64,000 nt of DNA from QHWT01 sp963755695 (GCA_963755695.1 CAVWLB010000010.1:1922001-1986000), one strand, 5' to 3'. Positions 50,761 to 61,702 are shown, counted from the first letter of the stretch. Notes: generated by a model from the sequence alone, not told the origin. Translations and numbers: made by a program.

Positions 50761-51039
50761 ATGGCCCGAATGGTAATGTGTAAAAAGTTGCAACGTGAAG
50801 CGCCTGGACTCGAGACCCCTCCGTGGCCCGGGGAGCTGGGACAGCGGATCTACGAAAATATCTCGGCCGAAGCTTGGAAGATGTGGGAAGAGCGGATGAA
50901 GATGATCCTCAATGAGTACCGGCTGATGCCGTGGCAGAAAGAGGCGCAGCAGCTGGTGGCGAAGCACATGGAGGATTTCTTTTTCGGCGAAGGAGCGGCG
51001 CTTCCTCCGGGATACGTTCCGCAACAGGGTAAGCAGTAG
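50761..51039 (+). CDS. yggX: Fe(II)-trafficking / oxidative damage protection protein YggX
   Basis: 92 aa. The family pattern is clear: MARMVMCKKLQREAPGLETP, PWPGELGQRIYENISAEAWK, MILNEYRLMPWQKEAQQLV, and a C-terminal HMEDFFFGEG. The near-N-terminal Cys is conserved and important for protecting Fe-S clusters. Its stop is followed within five bases by a repeat array that also contains the stop of the convergent ATP-grasp gene. Supplying or protecting iron for a nearby radical SAM enzyme would make sense, but that link is only positional. Confidence 0.9.
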   Translation: MARMVMCKKLQREAPGLETPPWPGELGQRIYENISAEAWKMWEERMKMILNEYRLMPWQKEAQQLVAKHMEDFFFGEGAALPPGYVPQQGKQ

Positions 51040-51044
51040 CTTCA

Positions 51045-51115
51045 GGTTGGCGGTTGGCGGCTTCCCGAGAGTAGCCGTAAACCGCCAACTGCGGCCCGCT
51101 AACCGCTAACCGCAG
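51045..51115. repeat. Inverted array of GGTTGGCGG/GGTTAGCGG repeats
   Basis: GGTTGGCGGTTGGCGG at 51045-51060 is answered by AAACCGCCAACTGCGG and CGCTAACCGCTAACCGCAG at 51079-51115. It fills the whole gap between yggX and the ATP-grasp gene and supplies the latter's last codons and TAG stop. Confidence 0.8.
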
Positions 51116-52401
51116 TCGTTCCAGCGTTTACGGCAATTTCATCATCAATCTGAAACCGCAAAGCGGCATGCGCTTCGCGCACGGCGCGTTCGGCGTGCTG
51201 CGCCAGCGCGGCCCGCGCGAAGATGAACCCCAGATAGCTGCCGGCTTCCGGCAGCGGCTCGAGCAGTTGATCCGTCTTTGCCGTGATGGTCACCTCGTCG
51301 ACGCCGGGGACCGCGCCGGCAATGTTCTCGCCCGTCACCCCCCTCAACAGCCCCGCGCTTGGGAATCGGGATCATCATCACCGCCGCGGCGGCCGTCTCG
51401 CGAGTGAACCGTTCGACGGGTTCGCCGACGGCGTGGCGGAGCAGCACCTCCTCGAGCGACGCCTGGCCTGGCTGAAATCGAAGCACCCGCGAGCAGAGTC
51501 CGCCGATCGGGCGGCCTGCCACTTCCAGCACGTACACCGCCCCCTCGAGCGTGACCCGGCATTCGGCGTGCAGCGGACCGTGAAACAGTCCGAGGGCGCG
51601 CGCCGCCCGCTCGACTTCGCCAATGACGCTGCGCAGTACCTCGCCGAGCTCAGATGGGACGGCGTCAGATAGATCGTTTCCTCGAAGTAGGGACCAACGA
51701 GCGGATCCGGCTTGTCGAAGACGGTGAACGTCGTCAGCGCGCCGTGCGTCATCACCCCTTCCACGGCGAACTCGCGTCCGACGATGTATTCCTCGACGAG
51801 GATTTGATCCTCGAGCCCGTCGCGCGACGAGCGAATCTGCGGGCGCGCAAGCAGCGCGCGAATCCGTTGAAACGCCTCTCTGTACTCGCGCTCCGAGTTC
51901 GCGCGAATCACGCCGCGGCTGCCCGACAACCCTACCGGCTTGAGCACGCAAGGAAAATCAATTGGCGCCGCTTGCTGCTCAACGCTCTGGGGTCCGCGTG
52001 CGACATCGGGCAATGACAACAACGAGAAGCGCGGCGACGCGAGTCCCGCCGCGCGCGAGCGCAGTACGCGACCGCCGCTTGTCGGTGCTCGCCGAGGCCC
52101 CTTCGACGCTGTGCCACGTGAGGCCCAGCGCTTCTGCGGCGCTGGCCGCCAGCAGCGTCGGCCGATCGCCGACCGCAATGACGCCGCTGATCGGCCGCTT
52201 CGCGGCGACATCCACGATCGTCGCGACCGCTGCCTCGCGTTCGTGGAAGCGCACGGGAATCGCGCTGTCCTGCCACGGATCATCGAGATGGTGGCAGCGA
52301 TCGGTTGCAAACATCAACTCGATGCCGAGGGCCACCGCCGCGTCGTTGAACGAACGTAACTGGTATCCGGTTGTGGTCGATAGAAGAAGAACTCTGGTCA
52401 A
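51099..52401 (-). CDS. ATP-grasp ligase, partner of the radical SAM selenoprotein, frameshifted
   Basis: About 430 aa. N-terminal Rossmann-like MTRVLLLSTTTGYQLRSFND, VIAVGDRPTLLAASAAEALG; ATP-grasp core FPCVLKPVGLSGSRGVIRA, ILVEEYIVGREFAVEGV; metal-binding strand FHGPLHAECRVT then VYVLEVAGRPIGG. This is the carboxylate-amine/thiol ligase group (as in BacD or PurK), which forms an amide from an acyl-phosphate. Frame changes near 52090, 51960, 51610, 51370. The start codon is TTG 52401, at the edge of a CAATGCTCA repeat, and the stop is within another repeat array. Substrate unknown; the neighbour suggests a role in one pathway with the radical SAM protein. Confidence 0.82.
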
Positions 52402-52436
52402 TGCTCAGCGCTCGCTGCTCAATGTCCAATGCTCAG
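52398..52436. repeat. CAATGCTCA direct-repeat array
   Basis: CAATGCTCA at both ends with degenerate copies (GCTCAATG, TCCAATGCTCA) between, in the gap between the radical SAM stop and the ATP-grasp start. It contains that TTG start codon. Confidence 0.6.
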
Positions 52437-52488
52437 GCCGAACCTTCGTCTGAAAATTCAGCCTCGAAGATTTGAGCGTGGACAACCG

Positions 52489-53900
52489 TCAGATCAGAGC
52501 AACCTGCTCTGCGTTGGGCTCTGCTCAACAGTACCATGGCTCGTTCAAATACGGCACCGTGGCTCGAGCCGCGAGCGGTTTCGGCGCCGGCGGAACGAGT
52601 CCAGCCGCCTCGTGCGCAAGATTCCACACCCGCTCGAACATTTCGGCTCTCGGTGCATTCAGGTTCGAACCGGCAATCGTTTCCAGGTCGCGCTGGAGCT
52701 CGTCGACCCTGCGGGTCTGCGTGACGCCAGACGTGGGTCAGCGATCGCGGATCGAAGTGGGTGATGCGGCTGCGCACATCTTCCAGTTCCAGCATCCGAG
52801 ACGCCCTGCGGGATCAGAAGCCGAATCGCATACTGGATGGGCGCCACGGCCGCCACCAGCTCGAGGCGATCAATCGTGTGCAGCAGCTCGCAATAGCCCT
52901 CGAGCGTGGTCCACGGTGTGAACGCAACGAACGTAGGCGACAAGGTCAGCCTCGCGTCGGCGAAGGCGTCAACCACGGCTTCGAAATCGGCGCGCGTGTG
53001 GCCTTTCTCCAATTTGCCCAGAACGACATCGTCAATCGATTCCACCGCGCTGACGACAAATGCGCAGTTGGTGTCGCGAAGCCGCGGCAGCAGCGCCCGC
53101 TCGGCGAGCAGATGCTCGATCTTGATGGTCACGTCGTAGGAAACCTGGGGAAATCGCTGGTGCAATTGCTCGACGATCGCGATGGCGTGGCGCGGGCCAT
53201 TGAAGAAGTCGGGATCTCCGAAGGTGATGTGCTCGGCGCCGGCCGCCACCTGCGCTGCGATGTCAGCCAGCACGACGTCAACAGGCACCACGCGGAACCT
53301 GCCGTCGTAGACCGGCACGATTGGACAGTGTCGACACCGATGTTTGCACCCGCGGCTGCCTTCCGTGTAGCCGACAACCCTGCGATTGTCGCCCACTTGT
53401 AGCGACGCGTATTTCGACAACGCCGGCAGGCCGGAGCGATCGGGCTGGATGAACGCCAGGCGCGGGACTGAGGATCCCTTGTAGGTCTGGCCTTGCGTCT
53501 TCATGGCCGGTGGTCGGGCCGACTCGCCGGCGCCTTCCAGCGTGCCTGCCAGGGCAACGAGGTCGTCTTCGAACTCCGGTCCCAGGACGGTCTGCACGCC
53601 ATGCTGACGGAGAATCTCGGCGTTCAGCGGAGCGTACAACCCGTATGCGCACAGATGCGCGGGTGCGTTAAGCGCGCGCACGCGATCGATCACCGGCAGC
53701 GCCATCCGGGTGGCGGTGTGCATCGGCAGGAAGAATGCGACGAGATCGGCATCCTGGACAGCCGTCGTATCGAGCTTGCCGCGTGTCAGATCCACGCAGC
53801 GCACGACGTGGCCTGCCTGCCGCAGCCACGCCGCAGGAGACGCCAGCCCAAAGGGCTGCCGGCCCAAGTCGTATGTCGAGAGGAGAAGGATGTTAGTCAA
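52489..53900 (-). CDS. B12-binding radical SAM selenoprotein with Cys-Sec-Ala-Glu-Pro tail
   Basis: About 470 aa. Residues 1-150 resemble a cobalamin-binding Rossmann domain (MTNILLLSTYDLGRQPFG, DADLVAFFLPMHTATRMALP). The radical SAM cluster motif is GCKHRCRHCPIVP (Cys 185, 189, 192), followed by EHITFGDPDFFNGP and the core barrel. After frame corrections near 52805 and 52712 the C-terminus reads RATVPYLNEPWYC, then TGA (52525-52527), then AEPNAEQVALI and TGA (52489). The Cys-TGA-Ala-Glu-Pro order matches a family I recall as CUAEP/CCAEP-tail radical SAM proteins, in which TGA encodes selenocysteine. A hairpin follows the TGA. The start codon is TTG 53900, next to a repeat array. Reaction unknown; no selenocysteine machinery gene is in the window. 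Confidence 0.85.
52495..52527 (-). promoter_or_regulatory. Bacterial SECIS-like element after the Sec TGA
   Basis: On the minus strand, TGA (52527-52525) is followed by a spacer and then CAGAGCA-GGT-TGCTCTG (52511-52495): seven perfect pairs with a GGU apical loop starting 20 bases after the TGA. Bacterial SECIS elements, as in formate dehydrogenase genes, have a GGU-type loop at about this distance. The element lies within the coding region, as expected. Confidence 0.78.
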
Positions 53901-53902
53901 CG

Positions 53903-53987
53903 CTTCGGGCTTCGGGCTGCAGGTTAACAGTTAACGGTCAGCGGTTCACGGCTAACCGCCAATAGCGAACCGTTAACTGCCAACCCG
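53903..53987. repeat. Inverted array of GGTTAACGG-type repeats
   Basis: Left half GGTTAACAGTTAACGG, CAGCGGTTCACGGC; right half AACCGCCAATAGCGAACC, GTTAACTGCCAACC. CTTCGGG occurs twice at the 53903 end. It fills the gap between the GH20 stop (53989) and the radical SAM TTG start (53900). The unit is related to the 51045 array. Confidence 0.78.
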
Positions 53988-53988
53988 A

Positions 53989-55656
53989 TCATTGCCATGC
54001 GATCTCGGGCGCGCGATAAAAATTGATGCCCAGGGCGGTCCAGCGTGGCGCCTGTCGAGCCAGCCGCTCCTTGAAATTGTCCCACGAACGCCGGGCTTGC
54101 GGGGTCCATCCAATCTCGGCGACGGCCGCCAGTCGGGGAAACGCCATGAACTCGACGTCGCGCATGTTGGTGAGCGTCTCGGACCAGACTGGAGCTTCGA
54201 CGCCGATCACGGCGCCGGGGCGGGCGCCGGTGACGAGCGCATCGGGATCCCAGTCGTAGGACTTCTGCAGCGACACGTTTCCCGCCCAGTTCAGTCCCAG
54301 CAGCGTCGAATCGTCGTATTTCATGTCGAGATATGCGCGATCGGCGGGCGACAGCATCAGGTGTGGCGATCCCGCCAGGAGCTGCTTCGACGCATCCGGC
54401 CGCCAGTGCTGGACGATCGACGTCGGGAGCAGCGTGGCGACCGAAACCTCGTCCCATCCGACCATCTGCTTCCCGTGCGACTGAACGATCGTCTGCACGC
54501 GCTCGACGAACCGCTTGTACTGTTCCGGCGTCAGCGTCTTCACTTCGTCACCGCCGGCGTGGAAGTACGGACCCGGCGTCAGCGCGGCAATTTCGCGGAC
54601 GATGTCGTCGATGAACTGGTAGGTGACGTCGTTGATCCACGCAGAGCGCGCTGAAGCCCACCTCCGTGCCGGTGTACTGCGCGGGGGCGGTGCCGTTGCA
54701 GTTGAGCTCGGCGTACGACGAGAGCAGCGCGTTTGTGTGCCCCGGCATGTCGATCTCCGGCACGACCGTGACGAAATGGTTCGCGGCGTAGGTGACCAGC
54801 TCCTTGTACTGCTCCTGCGTGTAGTAGCCGCCGGGCCCGCCGCCCACTTCGCTCGCGCCACCGTGGCGCGCAAGCTCCGGCCACGACTTGATCTCGATGC
54901 CGCCAGCCCTGGTCGTCGGCAAGATGCAGATGCAGCCGGTTGATCTTGTAGAGCGCGATCAGATCGATATACCGCTTCACCTCGTCAACGGAAAAGAAAT
55001 GACGCGCAACGTCGAGCATCGCGCCTCGCCACCCATAACGCGGGGCATCGCACGATGTGGACCGCCGGCAACGTCAGGACCGGCGGCTTCCGAAACATCA
55101 GCGCGTCGTATTCCGATCGATTCCGGCAACAGTTGGCGGACGTCTGCACGCCGTAGAAGAGTCCTGCCGCCGTCTTGGCGCGGACGGTGACCCGCGTGGA
55201 GGTCACCGTGAGGTCGTAGCCTTCCTCCGGGGGCGAGGTATTCGGGTCGATTGTCAGAGCGAACACGTTGTCAGGCGACACCGGCCCACGCGCGACGAGA
55301 ATTGTGGGCACCGCGCCGGTGGCCCGCCGCAGGAATGTCTGGAGCTCGGCGGCAACATTCGTGACGAGCGGGCTATCTTCGCTCACGACGATGGTGAGTC
55401 CCGAGGTCAGCGTGAACGGCGCGCCGGCGCCCGCTTCGATGGATTGCGGCAGTGGCATGAGGCGAGTCAGCGCATTGGCTGACTGCGGCTGCCCTGCCGT
55501 GGTACCGGCGCCAGGCGGCGAAGGCGGCTTGGGTGCGGCCGCCGGCGGGCTCGGAGGCGCCGGTTGCGGTGCTTTGGGCTTTGGCGCTCGTGCGCAGCCT
55601 GCGATCACCGCAAGGACGAGGATCAGTCGCCAGATTCGCTGTGTCATAGACGTCAT
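53989..55656 (-). CDS. Beta-N-acetylhexosaminidase (GH20) lipoprotein, frameshifted
   Basis: Removes terminal GlcNAc/GalNAc from glycans or chitin oligomers. Lipobox LVLAVIAGCARAP, a Pro-rich linker, a GH20b-like N-terminal domain (LTIVVSEDSPLVTNVAAELQ), then the barrel: LYKINRLHLHLADDQGWR, VVPEIDMPGHTNALLSSY, the catalytic Asp-Glu pair in FHAGGDEVKTLT, VGWDEVSVATLLP, GVEAPVWSETLTN and FPRLAAVAEIGW. Frame changes near 55020, 54900 and 54645. ATG 55656 (or 55647). The active site is complete, so the enzyme is probably functional; surface-anchored in the envelope. Confidence 0.9.
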
Positions 55657-55735
55657 CTTTATTCAATGCGCGGGCGCTCGCCGGTGCACCTGCGGCGCAC
55701 CTCACTCCGTCGGCGCGCGCCAGCCGCCGGCGCTA

Positions 55736-55756
55736 CCGTGGGCCGCTCACCCACGG
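55736..55756. other. Short hairpin in the GH20/POT divergent region
   Basis: CCGTGGG-7-CCCACGG, exact seven-base stem without a T run; possible operator or leader structure. Confidence 0.3.
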
Positions 55757-55776
55757 GTGCTCGCCGGTGATTAGGT

Positions 55777-55782
55777 TACACT
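55777..55782 (+). promoter_or_regulatory. -10-like box, leaderless configuration, for the POT transporter
   Basis: TACACT, seven bases, then ATG 55790. Same spacing as other leaderless candidates in the window; weaker match to the consensus. Confidence 0.35.
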
Positions 55783-55789
55783 CGCCGGG

Positions 55790-57192
<1,403 letters not shown>

Positions 57193-57231
57193 TCGCTTGT
57201 GGCTTCCGCCGTTAGGACGGAAGATCGGGAC

Positions 57232-58085
57232 ATGGTCCTCGAAAAATACAAACAGAAGCGCAACTTCACGTCGACGCCGGAGCCGTCCGGCGATCTCAAG
57301 CTCGCGGCCGAGCGCGCGAAGAAGCAGAAGCCGGCGCAAGGCACTGTTCTTCTGCGTGCAGAAGCACCTCGCCAGCCACCTGCACTACGACTTCCGCCTC
57401 GAGCACAACGGCGTGCTGCTGTCGTGGGCGGTGCCGAAGGGGCCGTCGCTCGATCCGAAGACCAAGCGGCTCGCGATGCACGTCGAGGATCATCCGATCG
57501 AGTACGGCACGTTCGAGGGCGTGATCCCCGAGGGCTACGGCGCCGGCATCGTCATGCTGTGGGACCAGGGCACGTGGACGCCGGAGGCCGACGACGTGGA
57601 CGCGGCGCTGAAGAAGGGCGACCTGAAGTTCACGCTCGACGGCTACAAGCTGAAAGGCTCGTGGGTGCTGGTGCGCACGGGCGGCCGCTATCCCGGGCGG
57701 GAGCGGCGACCGATCGTGGCTGCTGATCAAGCACCGCGACGACTGGGCCGGCGACGTCGACATCACCGAGTTCGCGCCGCACAGCGTGAAGAGCGACGGC
57801 GACTTCGAGGACATCCTCGCCGCCGGCAACGCCCGACGTCTGGATCTCGAACCGGCCGGCCAAGGGCGGCGAGGCCGGCGCGATGCTCGCAGAAGATCAT
57901 CGAGCGCGCGGCCGCGATCGAAGGCAGGACAGGCGCCCGCGGCGAGCCCGAGGCGACGCGCTGCACGCCCGCGGCCGCCGTCACCGGCAAATGCATCCAC
58001 GCAAGACCTGCCAAAGCTACAGGCGGCAGCGAAGAACATCGGCGCGCGAACGCACGACATCCGTCAGAAACAAGACCAGCGCTGA
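57232..58085 (+). CDS. Stand-alone LigD-type DNA 3'-phosphoesterase, frameshifted
   Basis: Nuclease/phosphatase domain of bacterial NHEJ ligase D found here as its own protein (about 285 aa). VQKHLASHLHYDFRLEHNGV holds the catalytic His/His/Asp set; also LLSWAVPKGPSLDPKTKRLA, HVEDHPIEYGTFEGVIPEGY and FTLDGYKLKGSWVLVRTGG. The C-terminal tail is Ala/Pro/Arg-rich and probably disordered. Frame changes near 57340, 57690, 57830 and 57890. No Ku or polymerase domain is nearby. It would heal 3' ends by removing 3' phosphates or ribonucleosides. Confidence 0.85.
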
Positions 58086-58089
58086 AACG

Positions 58090-58642
58090 ATGAAGCAAGA
58101 ACGACTACATCCTGTTCAGCGGCGCCGCGCCCGGGCGCCGAGGCGGAGTTCGGCGCGTGCGCCGAGCGCCACGGCATCGAGGAAGTGAACTTCACGTTCG
58201 AGGGCCACACCGAGGCGCGCCGCCGCGGCATCCGCGTGCTCAATCACGAGGAGCTGCAGGCGGGCGACGTCAGCCTCGAGTACGTGTCGACGGCTGATGC
58301 ACCGCCGCTACACCGACAGCCCGACGATCCGCAAGGTCCTGCAGACGCTCTGGTATCAGGTGAACAGCGGCCAGGAGATCTACGTCGTCGGCGTCATCCA
58401 GCGACGACGGGACGGTGCGCGGCGGCACCGGCTGGGGCGCCGAGTTCGCGAAGCTGTGCAACAAGCCGCTGTTCGTCTTCGATCAGGAGAAGGACGGCTG
58501 GTTCGACTGGACGGGCGAGACTGGGAGCCGCTGCGACGTGCCGACGATCACGCATCCGCACTTCACCGGCACCGGCACGCGGCAGATCCACGACAACGGC
58601 AAGCAGGCGATCGAGGAGCTGTTCACGAAGTCGTTCGAGTGA
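58090..58642 (+). CDS. SLOG-like Rossmann protein, frameshifted
   Basis: About 185 aa; starts five bases after the preceding stop. Corrected reading: NDYILFSGAAPGAEAEFGAC, GIEEVNFTFEGHTEARRRGI, EELQAGDVSLEYVSRLMHRR, VLQTLWYQVNSGQEIYVVGV, GGTGWGAEFAKLCNKPLFVF, HFTGTGTRQIHDNGKQAIEE. The SGAAPGAE loop and GGTGWG turn are those of the SLOG/LOG-DprA nucleotide-binding superfamily, so it probably binds a nucleotide or NAD-derived ligand. Frame changes near 58098, 58290, 58410 and 58530. Adjacent to the LigD-type gene, possibly the same operon. Confidence 0.65.
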
Positions 58643-58667
58643 AGGACCTCGAGACGCCCGCCTCAGG

Positions 58668-60622
58668 TCAGCTCGCGGACCCGGCGACGTCTTCCAGTTC
58701 CACCCAGCGCTCGAGCAGCGCCGTCGAGCTCCGGCCCGAGCGCCTCGAGTCTGGCGAGGACCGTACGAATGTGATCCGCGTCCGCCTTGTAGAACTCGGG
58801 CGAGTCCGATTCCTGCTGCAGCCGCTTCTGCTCGTCCTCGAGCACCGCGATCCGCGCCGGCAGCGCCTTCCAGCTCGCGCTGCTCCTTGTAGGAGAGCTC
58901 TGCGCAGCCGCTGCCGCGGTTCGAGAAGCGGCCTGCTGTCCGCCCGTCGGCGCTGACTGGCGCCTCTGGTTTGGCTTCTTGCCGATCGGCTGGCGGCTTC
59001 TGACGCAGGTAGTCGTCGTAGCCGCCGACGTACTCCTGCGACGCGTCCGTTGCCTTCGAACGCGAGCGTGCTGGTGACGATGCGATCGAGGAACGACGCG
59101 GTCGTGGCTGACGAGCAGAACGGTGCCGTCGAAGTCGCCGATCAGCTCCTCGAGCAGCTCGAGCGTCTCGATGTCGAGATCGTTGGTCGGCTCGTCGAGC
59201 ACCAGCACGTTGGCCGGCCGGGCGAACAGCCGCGCGAGCAGCAGCCGGTTGCGCTCGCCGCCCGACAGCGACTTCACCGGCGACTGCGCGCGCTCGCGCG
59301 GAAACAGGAAATCGGCGAGATAGCCGATCACGTGGCGCGGCTGGCCGTTGACGACGACGGTGTCGTTGCCGTCGTTGACGGTGTCGGCGACGGTCGCGCT
59401 CGGGATCGAGCTGCTCGCGCTGCTGATCGAAGTACGCGACCTGCAGCCGCGTGCCGCGGCGGATCGTGCCCGCGTCGGGCTCGAGCTCGCCGACCAGCAG
59501 CCGCAGCAGCGTCGTCTTGCCCGGAGCCGTTCGGACCGATCAGGCCGACGCGATCGCCGCGCAGGATCCGCTGCGAGTAGTCGCGGATGACCGGCGCGCC
59601 GCCGAACGACTTGCTGACGTCCTCGGCCTCGAACACCAGCTTCCCCGACGCGTCCGTCGCATCGATCGCCATGCGCACGGCTGCCGACCTGCGCGCGATG
59701 CGCGGCGCGCTCGGCGCGCAGCTTCATCAGCGTCGCGCACGCGCCCCTCGTTGCGCGTCCGCCGCGCCTTGACGCCCTGCCGCAGCCAGGCTTCCTCCTG
59801 CGCGAGCTTCTTGTCGAGGCGTTCGAGATCGCGCGCTTCGTCGTCGAGCGCGGCGGCTTTCTTCTCGAGGTACGACGGGTAGATGCCCGGCCACGAGGTC
59901 AGCCGGCCGCGATCGAGCTCGACGATCCGCGTCGCGAGCGCGGAGAGGAACGCGCGATCGTGGGTGACGAACAGCACCGCGCCGGCGTAATCGCGCGAGG
60001 TAATCCTCGAGCCAGCGGATCGCGTCGATGTCGAGATGGTTGGTCGGCTCGTCGAGCAGCAGCAGGTCCGGCTCCGAGACCAGCGCCTTGGCCGAGCAGC
60101 GTGCGGCGGCGCCAGCCGCCCGACAGCTCGCTCATCCGCCGGTCGGCCGGCAGCGCGAGCCGGGAGACGACGAGCTCGACTTTCTGCTCGAGCCGCCAGC
60201 CGTCCGTCTCCTCGAGCTGGTGCTGAAGCGGCGCCGAGCGCGGCCAGTCGTCCGCTGTCGTCCGGCGCTTCGGCCACCGTCACCGCCGCATGGTGATAGT
60301 CGGCGACGAGCGCTCCCAGCTGCGCCGAGGCCGGACGCGACCTCGTCGAACACCGACGATCCGCGACGCTCGAGTCCTCTGGGCCGCCGAAGGGACACGT
60401 CCTGATCGAGCCGCGCGACGCGCAGAGCCGGGCGCCCGCCAGATCGTCCCGCTGTCGGGCGGCAAGCTCGCCGGACATGACTCTCAGCAGGCTCGACTTG
60501 CCGGTGCCGTTCCGGCCGATGAGCGCGATGCGCTCGCCGGCTCGATGCGCAGATCGGCGTCTTCGAAGAGCGGCAGGTGGCCGAAGGCGAGCGAAACGTG
60601 TCGAAAGGGTGATCAGAGGCAC
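58668..60622 (-). CDS. uup: ABC-F ATPase of the Uup type, heavily frameshifted
   Basis: Soluble protein with two ABC domains and no membrane part. First domain: Walker A IALIGRNGTGKSSLLRVM and a linker signature LSGGWRRR; second: GLIGPNGSG, LSGGERNRLLLARLFARPAN and VLVLDEPTNDLDIETLELL. The C-terminal coiled coil (RIAVLEDEQKRLQQESDSPE, HIRTVLARLEALGPELDG) is the DNA-binding extension of Uup. Uup works on the ribosome and in replication-linked genome stability. GTG 60622 is next to the GGCTCATGG repeat array. Frame changes occur throughout; the corrected stop is probably 58668. Confidence 0.82.
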
Positions 60623-60629
60623 GTTGATT

Positions 60630-60712
60630 GATGGCTCAGGGCTTAGCCGTTAGGGCTCATGTGGCTCATGGACCCTGAGCCAGCCTGAGCCATGAGCCTT
60701 GAGTCCTGAGCC
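60630..60712. repeat. Inverted array of GGCTCATGG/CCTGAGCC repeats
   Basis: Left units GGCTCAGGGCTTAGCC and GGGCTCATGTGGCTCATGG; right units CCTGAGCCAGCCTGAGCC, ATGAGCCTTGAGTCCTGAGC. It fills the gap from the YvcK stop (60716) to the Uup start (60622). Confidence 0.78.
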
Positions 60713-60715
60713 AGG

Positions 60716-61686
60716 TCACAACAGTCGACGGGCGACAACCGCCCAGACCGCCTGCGCCAGCCGACGGCGGTCGTGGCGCGCGATCTCGCCGCACCAGAAT
60801 TCTCCCGTGACGACTTCGCAGCCTCGGGCACGTCGCCGAACTCGAGCGGCGCCTTGTGCTCTGGGCGTAGCGCGTCGAGCGTTGCGTCGCGACGGCCGGG
60901 CGGTGTTGACGATGACGACGTCGATCGGGCCGGCCGATCGCGTCGCTCAGCAGGCGCACCGCCGTCGGCGGCGGTGAATGCCAGCATGCCGCGGCCTTCG
61001 GTCAGCAGGTTCGTGACGAGGATGACCGGGCCCTGCACCTGCCGGATCGCCTCGGCGGCGCCGCGCACCAGGAAGATCGGCATCAGGCTGGTATAGAAGC
61101 TGCCCGGGCCGATGATCGCGGCGTCGAACGCGGGATCGCCGCGGCCGTCGCCGGGTGCAGGCTGCACGTCCGGCTCGAGCCACAGCCGCGTGATGCGCGT
61201 GGCCCGACTGCCTGCCCGGCGTCGACTTCGACTTCGCCGCGCGTGCGCGATGCCGTCGCCGTACTCGGCGCAGAGGCTCGCCTGCTCGACGCTGACCGGC
61301 CAGACGCGGCCGGCGCAGCCGAGCAGCGCGCGCAGGCCATCGACCGCGGCGAGGAAGTCGCCGCTGTACCGCTCCATCATCGACAGCAGCAGGTTGCCGC
61401 CGGTGTGGCCGCCGAGCCGCGCGTGCTCGAGCGTCGGCAGCCGCGACAGCAGCACCCGCCGCGCCTCGCGCTCGTTGCGCGCCAGCGCCAGCGCGCACTT
61501 CAAGCACGTCGCCCGGCGGCAGCACGCCCAGCTCGTCGCGCAGCTGCCCCGAGCTGCCGCCGCTGTCGAACATCGTCACGACCGCGTTGAGCGGAGAGCC
61601 ACGGGATTGGTCTTCAGGCCGCCGAGCAGGCTGGGCAGGCCGGTGCCGCCGCCGAAGCAGCCGATGTTGAGTCTGCGAAGAATCAT
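60716..61686 (-). CDS. YvcK/CofD-like gluconeogenesis factor, frameshifted
   Basis: Rossmann-like protein of the YvcK family, linked to central carbon flux and cell-wall precursor supply, binding UDP-sugars. N-terminus MILRRLNIGCFGGGTGLPSL, then FDSGGSSGQLRDELGVLPPG, HTGGNLLLSMMERYSGDFLA, IIGPGSFYTSLMPIFLVRG, GPVILVTNLLTEGRGM, and the tail AQAVWAVVARRLL. Frame changes near 61600, 61505, 61250, 61200, 61130, 60970, 60930 and 60790. Its ATG lies 10 bases after a TACAAT box that abuts the repeat element carrying the four-helix-bundle gene. Confidence 0.8.
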
Positions 61687-61696
61687 TAAATCTGAG

Positions 61697-61702
61697 ATTG
61701 TA
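61697..61702 (-). promoter_or_regulatory. -10 box of the YvcK gene at the edge of the repeat element
   Basis: TACAAT on the minus strand, ten bases before ATG 61686. The repeat element begins at the very next base (61703), so any -35 region is supplied by the element. Confidence 0.45.
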
